Assembly (NCBI RefSeq): GCF_021049305.1
Contig: NZ_CP088081.1
Coordinates: 1,054,001 to 1,118,000 of the forward strand
Reading direction: 5' to 3'
Source: Ideonella dechloratans
GTDB taxonomy: Bacteria; Pseudomonadota; Gammaproteobacteria; Burkholderiales; Burkholderiaceae_C
DNA length: 64,000 nt
Shown piece after piece: positions 1 through 8,987 of the stretch. Position 1 is the first letter of the stretch. Every line of letters starts with the position of its first letter. The notes below the pieces were generated by a model that did no database searches, had not been told where the DNA came from, and was given only the letters and a program-made list of their open reading frames with translations. A program made the position numbers and the translations under genes.

Positions 1-3000
1 GAGGCGGTGGGCGCCACGCTGCTGGTGCGCTACGGCTTCGTCAACGCCTTCTGGGCCATCCTGGCCACCGGGCTGATCATCTTCCTGGCCGGCTGGCCGA
101 TCAGCGTCTACGCCGCCCGGCATGGCGTGGACATGGACCTGCTGACCCGCGGTGCCGGCTTCGGCTACCTCGGCTCCACGATCACCTCGCTGATCTACGC
201 CAGCTTCACCTTCATCTTCTTCGCCCTCGAGGCGGCGGTGATGGCCTATGCGCTGGACCTGGCCTTCGACATCCCACCGGCCTGGGGCTACCTGGTCTGC
301 GCGCTGGCGGTCATCCCCCTGGTCACCTACGGGGTCACCCACATCAGCCGGCTGCAGGTGTGGACGCAGCCGCTGTGGCTGGCCATGCTGGTGCTGCCCT
401 ATGTCTACGTCTTTCGCGAGAACCCGGGCCTGATCGAGGGCCTGATGCACTACCCCGGCGAGAGCGGCCAGTTCGGCGCCTTCCACCTGCAGGCCTTCGG
501 TGCCGCGATGACCGTGGGCGTGGCCCTCATCACCCAGATGGGCGAGCAGGTGGACTACCTGCGCTTCATGCCCGAATGCCGACCCGGCCACCGCCTGCGC
601 TGGTGGACGGCGGTGCTGGTGGGCGGGCCGGGCTGGGTGCTGCCGGGGGTGCTGAAGATGCTGGGCGGCGCGCTGCTGGCCTATCTCGCCATCGGCCACA
701 TGGTGCCGGTGGAGCGGGCGGTGGACCCCAGCCAGATGTACCTGGCGGCCTACGAGTTCGTCTTTCCGCACTACGGCGTGGCGGTGGCGGCCACGGCGCT
801 GTTCGTCATCGTCTCGCAGCTCAAGATCAACGTCACCAACGCCTATGCCGGCTCGCTGGCCTGGTCCAACTTCTTCTCCCGCGTCACGCACAGCCACCCG
901 GGTCGGGTGGTCTGGATGGTGTTCAACATCCTGATCGCGCTGATGCTGATGGAGCTGGACGTGTTCCAGGCCCTGGGGGGTGTGCTGGGCCTGTTCTCCA
1001 ACATCGCCATCAGCTGGATCATGGCCGTCGTGGCCGATCTGGTCATCAACAAGCCGCTGGGCTGGAGCCCCCAGGGCATCGAGTTCCGCCGGGCCTACCT
1101 GCATGACGTCAACCCGGTGGGCGTGGGCGCGATGGCGCTGGCCTCGGCCCTGTCCATCGCGGCCCATCTGGGCGCCTTCGGGCCGACGGCGCAGGCCTTC
1201 TCGGCCCTGATCGCACTGGTCACGGCGATGGTCACCGCGCCGCTGATCGCCTGGGCCACCCAGGGGCGCTACTACCTGGCCCGCCAACCCGAGCCGGTGC
1301 CACCTGCCGCGCCCGGCCTGGCCGATGGCGAGGGCAGCTACCGCCGCCTGCAGCGCTGCGTGGTCTGCGAGCGCGATTACGAGACCGAGGACATGGCGCG
1401 CTGCCCGGCCTACGGCGGCTTCATCTGTTCGCTGTGCTGCACGCTGGAGGCCCGCTGCGCCGACCGCTGCAAGCCCCAGCCCCGGCTGGTGGACCAGGTC
1501 TGGGCGGCCTGGCGGCGGCTGCTGCAGCGCGCGCTGCCACAGCGCCTGGCGCCCCAGGTGGACACGGGCCTGGGCCAGTACCTGCTGCTGATGGGCGTCA
1601 TCGTGCCGGCGCTGGGGGGGCTGTTCGGCCTGCTGTACCACCAGGAGATGAAGGTGCTGGCCGAGCGCGGGGCGCAGTTCGTGCCGCTGCTGGCGCCCTC
1701 GCTGCGCGCGGGCTTCATCAAGGCCTACGCCGCCCTGCTGCTGGTGGCGGGCGTGGTGGCCTGGTGGCTGGTGCTGGCCCACAAGAGCCGGCAGGTGGCG
1801 CAGGAGGAGACCTCCCGCCAGACCGAGGCCCTGATGCGCGAGATCGACTCGCACCGCCAGACCGACCTGGCCCTGCAGGCCGCCAAGCGCGCCGCCGACA
1901 CCGCCAACCAGGCCAAGACGCGCTACATCACGGCCATCAGCCACGAGCTGCGCACGCCGCTCAACAGCATCCTGGGCTATGCCCAGCTGCTGGAAGAGGA
2001 TGCGGCCATGCCGGCCCACCGGCGCCATGCGGTGTCCGTCATCCGCCGCGGGGGCGACCACCTGCTGGGCCTGATCGAGGGCACGCTGGACCTGGCCCGC
2101 ATCGAGGGCGGCAAACTCACGCTGGAGCGCAAGCCCATGCGCTTTCGGGACTGCATGGGCGAGATCGCCGGCCTGTTCGAACTGCAGGCCGCGGCCAAGG
2201 GCATCCGCTTCCGGGCCGAGCTGGCGGCCGACCTGCCGGAGGTGGTGCGGGCCGACGAGCGGCGGCTGCGCCAGATCCTGATCAACCTGCTGGGCAATGC
2301 GGTGAAGTTCACCGCCCAGGGCGAGGTGGTGTTCCGGGTCCATTACGCGCGGGAGATGGCGCGCATCGAGATCAGCGACACCGGGCCCGGCATGACGCCC
2401 GAGGAGCTCGAGCGCGTCTTCGAGCCCTTTGCCCGCGGTTCCTCGGCTGGCACGGCGGCCACCGGCGGTACCGGCCTGGGCCTGACCATCAGCAAGATGC
2501 TGACCGACCTGATGGGCGGCGAGATGACGGTGCGCAGCACACCGGGGCAGGGCAGCACCTTCGGCCTGCGCCTCTTTCTGCCGGCGCTGCCGGCCGACAC
2601 GCCCAGCGCGGCGCCGCCGCAGCGCCTGGCCCGCGGTGGCTACGCCGGGCCGCGTCGCACCATCCTGGTGGTGGACAACGAGGAGGCCGACCGCGTGCTG
2701 CTGGCCGACCTGCTGCAGCCGCTGGGCTTCCAGATCGTGCAGGCGGCCTCCGGCGAGGAGTGCCTGCAGCGCCTGCAGACGCTGCAGCCCGACGTGATCT
2801 TCCTGGACCTGGCCATGCCCGGCATCGACGGCTGGGAGACGCTGCGCCGCATCCGGGCTCAGGGCCTGAGCCAGGCGGCGGTGGCCATCATCTCGGCCAA
2901 CGCCTTCGACAAGGGGCTGGACAACGACCTGGGCCTGCCGGCCAGCGATTTCCTGGTCAAGCCGGTGCGCCTGGCCGAGCTGCTGGACTGGTTGGGCCAG

Positions 3001-3288
3001 CACCTGGGACTGACCTGGCTGCCCGGCGAAGGGGCGGTGGCCGAGGCCCGTGAGGCCGCGCAGGCGGCACAGCACCTGCCCCCGCCCGCTGCGCTGGCGG
3101 CCTTGCGCGAGGTGGTGGCGCTGGGCTACCCGCGCGGCGTGCAACGCCAGCTCGAGGCCATCGCCCACGGCCACCCGGAGGCGGCGGCCTTCACCGAGCG
3201 GGCGCGCACCATGGCCCGCAACTTCCAGCTCGACGCCCTGCACGACTGGTTGAACCGACTGCTCGATGAACCCCGATCTGATCGCTGA
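1..3288 (+). CDS. NCS1-type permease fused to histidine kinase and receiver (5' partial)
   Basis: The reading frame is open from base 1, so the true start lies outside the window. The first ~430 visible residues are a multi-spanning membrane domain like cytosine/purine (NCS1) permeases. A Cys-rich stretch follows (bases 1357-1476, starting CVVC), then two more membrane helices, a kinase core with phospho-acceptor His at 1942-1944 (SHELRTPLN) and a GLGL ATP lid, and a receiver domain with its Asp at 2806-2808 (FLDLAMPGID). The C-terminal ~60 residues are helical. It probably senses a nitrogen compound through the permease-like part and signals to the regulator that overlaps its 3' end. The urea transporter operon downstream makes urea the likely ligand, which is inference. 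Whether the permease part still transports cannot be told. Confidence 0.85.
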   Translation, partial: EAVGATLLVRYGFVNAFWAILATGLIIFLAGWPISVYAARHGVDMDLLTRGAGFGYLGSTITSLIYASFTFIFFALEAAVMAYALDLAFDIPPAWGYLVCALAVIPLVTYGVTHISRLQVWTQPLWLAMLVLPYVYVFRENPGLIEGLMHYPGESGQFGAFHLQAFGAAMTVGVALITQMGEQVDYLRFMPECRPGHRLRWWTAVLVGGPGWVLPGVLKMLGGALLAYLAIGHMVPVERAVDPSQMYLAAYEFVFPHYGVAVAATALFVIVSQLKINVTNAYAGSLAWSNFFSRVTHSHPGRVVWMVFNILIALMLMELDVFQALGGVLGLFSNIAISWIMAVVADLVINKPLGWSPQGIEFRRAYLHDVNPVGVGAMALASALSIAAHLGAFGPTAQAFSALIALVTAMVTAPLIAWATQGRYYLARQPEPVPPAAPGLADGEGSYRRLQRCVVCERDYETEDMARCPAYGGFICSLCCTLEARCADRCKPQPRLVDQVWAAWRRLLQRALPQRLAPQVDTGLGQYLLLMGVIVPALGGLFGLLYHQEMKVLAERGAQFVPLLAPSLRAGFIKAYAALLLVAGVVAWWLVLAHKSRQVAQEETSRQTEALMREIDSHRQTDLALQAAKRAADTANQAKTRYITAISHELRTPLNSILGYAQLLEEDAAMPAHRRHAVSVIRRGGDHLLGLIEGTLDLARIEGGKLTLERKPMRFRDCMGEIAGLFELQAAAKGIRFRAELAADLPEVVRADERRLRQILINLLGNAVKFTAQGEVVFRVHYAREMARIEISDTGPGMTPEELERVFEPFARGSSAGTAATGGTGLGLTISKMLTDLMGGEMTVRSTPGQGSTFGLRLFLPALPADTPSAAPPQRLARGGYAGPRRTILVVDNEEADRVLLADLLQPLGFQIVQAASGEECLQRLQTLQPDVIFLDLAMPGIDGWETLRRIRAQGLSQAAVAIISANAFDKGLDNDLGLPASDFLVKPVRLAELLDWLGQHLGLTWLPGEGAVAEAREAAQAAQHLPPPAALAALREVVALGYPRGVQRQLEAIAHGHPEAAAFTERARTMARNFQLDALHDWLNRLLDEPRSDR

Positions 3289-4228
3289 TGCCCGCGACGG
3301 CGGCCTGGTGCTGATCGTCGACGACGTGCCCGACAACCTGGCCGTGCTGCACGACGCGCTGGACGAATCCGGCTACACGGTGCTGGTGGCCACGCATGGC
3401 GAGGCGGCGCTGCAGCGCGCGGCCCAGGCCCGGCCCGATGTCATCCTGCTGGATGCGGTGATGCCGGGGCTCGACGGCTTCGAGGTGGCCCGCCGACTCA
3501 AGGCCGATCCGGTCACGGCCGGCATCCCGATCATCTTCATGACCGGCCTGACCGAGACCGACGCCGTGGTGGAGGCCTTCGCCGCCGGCGGGGCCGACTA
3601 CGTGACCAAGCCCCTGCGTCCGCGCGAGGTGCTGGCCCGCCTGGCCACCCATCTGCGCAGCGCACGCGACCAGCGCCAGGCCCGCAACGCGCTGGATGCT
3701 TTCGGTCATGCCACGCTGGTGGTGCGCGAGCGCGACGGGCGCCGGCTCTGGCAGACGGCGCTGGCGCGGCGGCTGATGGCCGAGGTCTTCCCGGAGATCC
3801 CCGAACTGCTGCTGCCGGCCGAGGTCTCGGCCTGGCTGGCCCGCGAGGGCGCCCAGCGTCGCGCCGGCGTCGAGGCCACATCGCTGCAGATCACCCGCGG
3901 CGGCCGGCGCCTGGCTTTCGACCTGCACCCGATGCCGGGGGACCAGGGCAGCGAGGGCGAATGGCTGCTGGTGCTGCGCGAAACCTCGGAGGCCGCACTG
4001 ACCCAGGCCCTGATGCAGGCCCTGCCGCTGACCGCCCGGGAAGCCGAGGTGCTGCACTGGGTCATCCAGGGCAAGACCAACCGCGACATCGGCGAGATCC
4101 TGGGCACCAGCCCGCGCACGGTGCACAAGCACCTGGAGCACGTGTTCGAGAAGCTGGGAGTGGAGACGCGCACCGCCGCCGCGGCCCTGGCTCTGGGCAA
4201 GCTCCGGCGGGGCGGCGAAGGCGCCTGA
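3266..4228 (+). CDS. Two-component response regulator with LuxR-type HTH
   Basis: This 320-residue protein has an N-terminal receiver domain with phosphorylated Asp63 (ILLDAVMPGLDG) and the conserved KP of the fifth strand. A middle region of about 110 residues may be PAS-like. The C-terminal LuxR/FixJ HTH carries the typical LTAREAEVL and GTSPRTVHKH signatures. It starts inside the 3' end of the sensor gene (23-bp overlap), so the two are probably translationally coupled and form a cognate pair. The first intact operon downstream on the same strand is urtA-E, its likely target. The middle domain is longer than in a simple NarL-type regulator, so a second input is possible. Confidence 0.88.
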   Translation: MNPDLIADARDGGLVLIVDDVPDNLAVLHDALDESGYTVLVATHGEAALQRAAQARPDVILLDAVMPGLDGFEVARRLKADPVTAGIPIIFMTGLTETDAVVEAFAAGGADYVTKPLRPREVLARLATHLRSARDQRQARNALDAFGHATLVVRERDGRRLWQTALARRLMAEVFPEIPELLLPAEVSAWLAREGAQRRAGVEATSLQITRGGRRLAFDLHPMPGDQGSEGEWLLVLRETSEAALTQALMQALPLTAREAEVLHWVIQGKTNRDIGEILGTSPRTVHKHLEHVFEKLGVETRTAAAALALGKLRRGGEGA

Positions 4229-4247
4229 AGGCGCTTCACCCGACCGT

Positions 4248-4835
4248 TCAGGCGAAGCGGCGTGCCTCGGTGGGCAAAGGCGTCACCATGCGCCGCTGGC
4301 GGGCTTCCAGCACCCGCTGCACCAGCTTGCAGACCAGGCGGGCCTGGTTTTCGTCGATCTCGGCGCCATCGACCACCGACTTGCGAAAGCGCAGCCGGCA
4401 GACCTGGCCACTGGTCGTGACGAAGCCCAGCACCAGGGTGCGGGCCATCAGCCCGTAGCCGGCGGCGAACAGCAGGCCCAGCAGGGCCACGCCCACGCCC
4501 AGCAGCTGGTTGGACGGCTCCACCATCAGCGGGGCCGCCACCAGACCGAACAGCAGGGCGATGGCCAGCACCATGCCCCAGGGTCGCTCATGACCGTAGT
4601 AGCTCGATGCGATGTTCTCCAGAGGCACCAGGGTGCCCCACTGGCCCCAGAGCGAGGACCGGCTCAGCTCCAGCCGCTCGATGCCGATGGCCAGGCGCAC
4701 GGTGGGGGCCAGACGGTGCCGGAAGAGCCAGCGAGAGAGCAGGCCGCTCCGTCGCCCGACGATGTGCACGTAATGACCTTCGTCATCGACGGGGCGCTGA
4801 CCGCAGCGCCATGACTTGATGACATACACCCTCAC
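4248..4835 (-). CDS. Hypothetical protein with two membrane helices
   Basis: I do not recognise the family. From a GTG start at 4835, preceded by AAGAAGGGGAC as ribosome-binding site, it encodes 195 residues. The frame is open further upstream, but that part reads Arg-rich and looks non-coding. Two hydrophobic segments lie mid-protein (VLAIALLFGLVAAPL and LLGVGVALLGLLFAAG), flanked by a basic N-terminal half and a short basic C-terminal tail. It resembles small inner-membrane proteins of PH-like or DUF type. It converges on the regulator gene and has no operon partner, so the context gives no role. Confidence 0.6.
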   Translation of the reverse strand: MRVYVIKSWRCGQRPVDDEGHYVHIVGRRSGLLSRWLFRHRLAPTVRLAIGIERLELSRSSLWGQWGTLVPLENIASSYYGHERPWGMVLAIALLFGLVAAPLMVEPSNQLLGVGVALLGLLFAAGYGLMARTLVLGFVTTSGQVCRLRFRKSVVDGAEIDENQARLVCKLVQRVLEARQRRMVTPLPTEARRFA

Positions 4836-5080
4836 GACGTCCCCTTCTTGGACCCGCTTCCGCCACAGGCTGGCTGCCCAGCGGCCGGGTCTGCGACGCA
4901 TTGTGGCAGAGGCCGCTCGGCCCTGGCGCCGGAGGCCGCGCCCGTCCTGCAGCGGGTCGCGCCGAACGTGAGCGAGGCTCAATAAGTCCCGGGCTTGGGT
5001 AAAGAAGGTCCCGGGGCGGTAAAGGTGATCGGAATGCGAGAACGTCACTTCGACAATCAGTCAATTGCCTTGGCTGACGA

Positions 5081-5893
5081 ATGGCTTGCTGCATGCTGTC
5101 TCTTTCCTTCCTTGCCCGAAAACCCCTGCTCCATCGACCTCGACGCATTGCCTTGCTGGGGATGTTCCGTTCAGGCACCAACTACACGCGCACCCTGCTG
5201 GAGGCCCACTACGACGTGGAGGTGGCGTACAACCTGCTGGGCTGGAAGCACGGCCTGTTGCCCACGTTTGCGCCGAGAAGCGGCATGAACCTGCCGGATG
5301 CGCCGCCCCTGGTGGTGGTCAAGCATCCCTTGGCCTTCCTGCGTTCCGTCTACCGCTATCACGCCGAGATCGGCTGCGACATGCACACCCAGGCCGGCAG
5401 CTGGCCGGACTTCCTGCGCAGCCGCATGGTCTACGCCTCGGATCACCTGGCCTGCGCGCCCCAGTACCGGTTCAGCAACCCGGTCCAGATGTGGAATGCT
5501 GTCATCTGGAACCATGTGCACTATGCGCAGGGGATCGGAGGGATGGTCCTGCGCTACGAGGATCTGCTGGCGGCGCCGGAGGCGCATTGCGCGCGGGTGG
5601 CGCAGCACTACCGCTTGAAGAGGCGCCCGGGGGCAAATACCTTCACCGTGCCCGAGCTGCAGACCAACCGCATGGGGGACCGGCGGCGGCGGCGCGAGCG
5701 CTACGTCACCGACCAGCCCTTCACCAAGCGGTCCTTCTACCAGGACGGGGGGTATCTGGCGGACTATTCGCCGGAAGATCTGGCCCATGTGATCGACGAG
5801 CTGGCCCCAGACCTTCTGCAGGCCTTGGGTTACGGGCTGCCGGACAGGCCCCCGCTGCGGCGGCCTGCCTGTCTGCCGGGGAGCGCCGGCTGA
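5081..5893 (+). CDS. Sulfotransferase-like P-loop protein
   Basis: The 270-residue protein carries a 5'-phosphosulfate-binding loop near its N-terminus (GMFRSGTNYT, residues 27-36) and a second motif resembling the 3'-phosphate site (KHPLAFLRSVYRYH). Together these are the signature of PAPS-dependent sulfotransferases. A later GMVLRYEDLL segment also fits the family. It would transfer sulfate to a glycan, lipid or small molecule; the acceptor cannot be read from the sequence. An alternative start at 5093 removes only MACC. It stands alone between a divergent membrane protein and the urt operon and looks unrelated to either. Confidence 0.7.
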   Translation: MACCMLSLSFLARKPLLHRPRRIALLGMFRSGTNYTRTLLEAHYDVEVAYNLLGWKHGLLPTFAPRSGMNLPDAPPLVVVKHPLAFLRSVYRYHAEIGCDMHTQAGSWPDFLRSRMVYASDHLACAPQYRFSNPVQMWNAVIWNHVHYAQGIGGMVLRYEDLLAAPEAHCARVAQHYRLKRRPGANTFTVPELQTNRMGDRRRRRERYVTDQPFTKRSFYQDGGYLADYSPEDLAHVIDELAPDLLQALGYGLPDRPPLRRPACLPGSAG

Positions 5894-6016
5894 CGACTAC
5901 GCATCTTGGCGTATTGGTGCGCATGGGCACCGCTCCTAACCTTGCGTCAGCCCGTCAGACACGGGACAACGCCTCGGCAAGAGGCTCGACAACCCCTCGG
6001 TTTGGAGCACCCACCC

Positions 6017-7282
6017 ATGAAGATTTCCCGCCGTTCCGTCACCGCCCTGGCCGCCGCGGCCTGCGCGCTCGGCTTCTCCTCGCTGGCCCAGGCGGCCGAC
6101 ACCATCAAGGTCGGCATCCTGCACTCGCTGTCGGGCACGATGGCGATCTCCGAGACCGTGCTGAAGGACGTGGCCTTGATGACGATCGACGAGATCAACG
6201 CCAAGGGCGGCGTGCTGGGCAAGAAGCTCGAGCCGGTGGTCGTGGACCCGGCCTCCAACTGGCCGCTGTTCGCCGAGAAGGCCAAGCAGCTGATCGACCA
6301 GGACAAGGTGGCCGTCACCTTCGGCTGCTGGACCTCGGTGTCGCGCAAGTCGGTGCTGCCGGTCTTCGAAGAAAAGAACTCGCTGCTGTTCTATCCGGTG
6401 CAGTACGAGGGTGAAGAGCTGAGCAAGAACGTGTTCTACACCGGCGCCGCGCCCAACCAGCAGGCCATCCCCGCGGTGGAATACCTGACGAGCAAGGACG
6501 GCGGTTCGGCCAAGCGCTTCGTGCTGCTGGGCACCGACTACGTGTACCCCCGCACCACCAACAAGATCCTGCGCGCCTTCCTGCACAGCAAGGGTGTGGC
6601 CGACGCCGACATCATGGAGGAGTACACCCCCTTCGGTCACTCCGACTACCAGTCCATCATCGCCAAGATCAAGAAGTTCGCCTCCGAGGGCAAGAAGACC
6701 GCCGTGGTCTCGACCATCAACGGCGACTCCAACGTGCCCTTCTACAAGGAACTGGGCAACCAGGGCCTGAAGGCGACCGACGTGCCGGTGGTGGCCTTCT
6801 CGGTGGGTGAGGAAGAGCTGCGCGGCGTGGACACCAAGCCGCTGGTGGGCCACCTGGCCGCCTGGAACTACTTCATGTCCATCAAGAACCCGACCAACGC
6901 TGCCTTCATCAAGCAGTGGTCCGAGTACGCCAAGGCCAAGAAGATCCCCGGCCAGATGGACAAGCCGCTGACCAATGACCCGATGGAAGCCACCTACATC
7001 GGCATCCACATGTGGGCCCAGGCCGTCGAGAAGGCCAAGTCCACCGACACCGACAAGGTGATCGCGGCGATGGCCGGCCAGACCTTCAAGGGCCCGGACG
7101 GCTTCACCATCGAGATGGACAAGAAGAACCACCACCTGCACAAGCCGGTGTTCATCGGCGAAGTGAAGGCCGATGGCCAGTTCAACGTGGTGTGGAAGAC
7201 CCCGGGCCCGATCAAGGCCCAGCCCTGGAGCCCCTACATCCCCGAGAACAAGGGCAAGAAGGACGAGCCCGAGAAGAAGTAA
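6017..7282 (+). CDS. urtA: Urea ABC transporter, periplasmic binding protein UrtA
   Basis: The 421-residue protein starts with a clear signal peptide (MKISRRS, then an Ala/Leu-rich core ending LAQA). The mature part begins DTIKVGILHSLSGTMAISE, characteristic of UrtA/AmiC-type periplasmic binding proteins of the branched-chain amino acid transporter superfamily. The ATG at 6017 is preferred to upstream in-frame codons because it gives the signal peptide directly. It binds urea in the periplasm and delivers it to UrtBC. It is the first gene of urtABCDE; a GC-rich hairpin follows it, common after binding-protein genes that need higher expression than the membrane parts. Confidence 0.93.
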   Translation: MKISRRSVTALAAAACALGFSSLAQAADTIKVGILHSLSGTMAISETVLKDVALMTIDEINAKGGVLGKKLEPVVVDPASNWPLFAEKAKQLIDQDKVAVTFGCWTSVSRKSVLPVFEEKNSLLFYPVQYEGEELSKNVFYTGAAPNQQAIPAVEYLTSKDGGSAKRFVLLGTDYVYPRTTNKILRAFLHSKGVADADIMEEYTPFGHSDYQSIIAKIKKFASEGKKTAVVSTINGDSNVPFYKELGNQGLKATDVPVVAFSVGEEELRGVDTKPLVGHLAAWNYFMSIKNPTNAAFIKQWSEYAKAKKIPGQMDKPLTNDPMEATYIGIHMWAQAVEKAKSTDTDKVIAAMAGQTFKGPDGFTIEMDKKNHHLHKPVFIGEVKADGQFNVVWKTPGPIKAQPWSPYIPENKGKKDEPEKK

Positions 7283-7328
7283 GCAGCGCCGGGCCCGTCC
7301 CGCCTTGGCAGGACGGCCCTTTCGCTGA

Positions 7329-7359
7329 CACGGGCCGGCCGGTGACGGACCGGCCCGTG
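7329..7359 (+). terminator. Intercistronic hairpin between urtA and urtB
   Basis: CACGGGCCGG at 7329-7338 pairs with CCGGCCCGTG at 7350-7359, a 10-bp GC stem with an 11-nt loop in the 112-bp gap after urtA. No T-run follows, so it is more likely an attenuator or mRNA-stability element than a full terminator. This would let urtA be made in excess over urtBCDE. Confidence 0.5.
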
Positions 7360-7394
7360 CTCTTCTGGTTCCCAGCCCCCGAGGAAGTTCTTCC

Positions 7395-8981
7395 ATGCGC
7401 TTGTGCAGAACGCTGCTGCTGGCGGGCCTGACCGCCCTGGCCGCCGCGGCCCACGCCCTCACGCCCGAGCAGGCGCGGGCCATCGCCAGCGGCGAGACCG
7501 ACGACCGCATCACCGCCCTGGACCAGGCCGTGGCCCGCGGTGACACCGGCCTGCCGATCCTGGTCAATGCCCTGCTGGACGATGCCGTCAAGCTCACCCC
7601 CAAGCAGGTGCTGATCGTCCAGGGCGAATCGGTGCTGGACGCCGCCACCGGCGCACCCGTGACCTTGCCGGAAGACGCCGAGGACGTGGTCAACAACAAC
7701 CGCATGCGCGGTGCGCTGCAGGCGGCCCAGGCCGCAGCCCAACTGCTCTCGCCCGATCTGGCGGTGCGCCGGGAGGCTGTCGCGGCCCTGGGCAAGCAGA
7801 CGCTGGAGATGACCCAGCTGCCCCTGATCGACAAGGCGTTGTCGGCCGAGAAGGACCCCGAGCTGCAGGAGGTGCTGGGCCGCATGAAGGCGTCCATCCT
7901 GGTGGCCGCACCGGACAAGGCCCAGCGGCTGGAGGCCGTGCGCTTGCTGGGGGCCAGCGGGCGTACCCAGGTCAAGAGCCTCCTGCAGGAACGCCTGGCG
8001 CCCGGCGCCGAGACCGATCCCGAGGTGCGCGGCGCGCTGCTGGCCTCGCTGGACAAGGTGTCGGCCCGGCTCGCCTGGGGCGAGCGCCTGGGCGTGCTGT
8101 TCACCGGCCTGAGCCTGGGCAGCATCCTGCTGCTGGTGGCCCTGGGCCTGGCCATCACCTACGGCCTGATGGGCGTGATCAACATGGCCCACGGCGAACT
8201 GATGATGATCGGCGCCTACGCCACCTATGTGGTGCAGAACCTCTTCAAGGCCTACGCGCCGGGTGCGGTGGACTACTACCTCTGGCTGGCGGTGCCGGCC
8301 GCCTTCCTGGCCGCGGCCGCCGTGGGCGCGGTGCTGGAGCGCCTGGTCATCCGCTGGCTCTATGGCCGCCCGCTGGAGACGCTGCTGGCCACCTGGGGCA
8401 TCTCGCTGGTGCTGATGCAGGGCGTGCGCAGCCTCTTCGGGGCGCAGAACGTGCCGGTGGAGAACCCGGCCTGGCTGTCCGGCGGCATCGACGTCATGAG
8501 CAACCTGACGCTGCCCTACAACCGCATCGCCATCATCGCCTTCGCCTTCCTGGTGCTGGGTGGCGTGGCGCTGCTGATCGCCAAGACCCGGCTGGGCCTG
8601 TTCGTGCGTGGCGTGACGCAGAACCGCCGCATGGCGGCCTGCATGGGCGTCAACACGGCCCGCATCGACACCTATGCCTTCAGCCTGGGTGCAGGCATTG
8701 CCGGCCTGGCCGGCTGCGCGCTCAGCCAGGTCGGCAATGTCGGCCCCGATCTGGGCCAGGGCTACATCGTGGACTCGTTCATGGTGGTGGTGCTGGGCGG
8801 GGTCGGGCAGCTGGCCGGCACCGTCTACGCCGCCCTGGGCCTGGGTGTGCTGAACAAGTTCCTGGAGGGCTGGGCCGGTGCCGTGCTCGCCAAGATCATG
8901 GTGCTGGTCGTCATCGTCGTCTTCATCCAGAAGCGGCCCCAGGGGCTGTTCGCGATGAAGGGCCGCAGTGCAGAGGCTTGA
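7395..8981 (+). CDS. urtB: Urea ABC transporter permease UrtB
   Basis: The 528-residue protein has a signal peptide and about 220 residues of periplasmic helical repeats before the LivH-type permease domain starts (LGVLFTGLSLGSILLLVALG). The permease half contains INMAHGELMMIGAYA, the hallmark of this family, and ends with VIVVFIQKRPQGLF. The long N-terminal extension is usual for proteobacterial UrtB. It forms the channel with UrtC in the inner membrane. It is followed after 6 bp by urtC. Confidence 0.93.
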   Translation: MRLCRTLLLAGLTALAAAAHALTPEQARAIASGETDDRITALDQAVARGDTGLPILVNALLDDAVKLTPKQVLIVQGESVLDAATGAPVTLPEDAEDVVNNNRMRGALQAAQAAAQLLSPDLAVRREAVAALGKQTLEMTQLPLIDKALSAEKDPELQEVLGRMKASILVAAPDKAQRLEAVRLLGASGRTQVKSLLQERLAPGAETDPEVRGALLASLDKVSARLAWGERLGVLFTGLSLGSILLLVALGLAITYGLMGVINMAHGELMMIGAYATYVVQNLFKAYAPGAVDYYLWLAVPAAFLAAAAVGAVLERLVIRWLYGRPLETLLATWGISLVLMQGVRSLFGAQNVPVENPAWLSGGIDVMSNLTLPYNRIAIIAFAFLVLGGVALLIAKTRLGLFVRGVTQNRRMAACMGVNTARIDTYAFSLGAGIAGLAGCALSQVGNVGPDLGQGYIVDSFMVVVLGGVGQLAGTVYAALGLGVLNKFLEGWAGAVLAKIMVLVVIVVFIQKRPQGLFAMKGRSAEA

Positions 8982-8987
8982 GAACGC

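Noticed and set aside
5915..5945. Sigma-54 promoter ahead of urtA
   Set aside because: TTGG and GC elements are present but the spacing is one base short of the -24/-12 rule, and the GC-rich background makes chance matches common.
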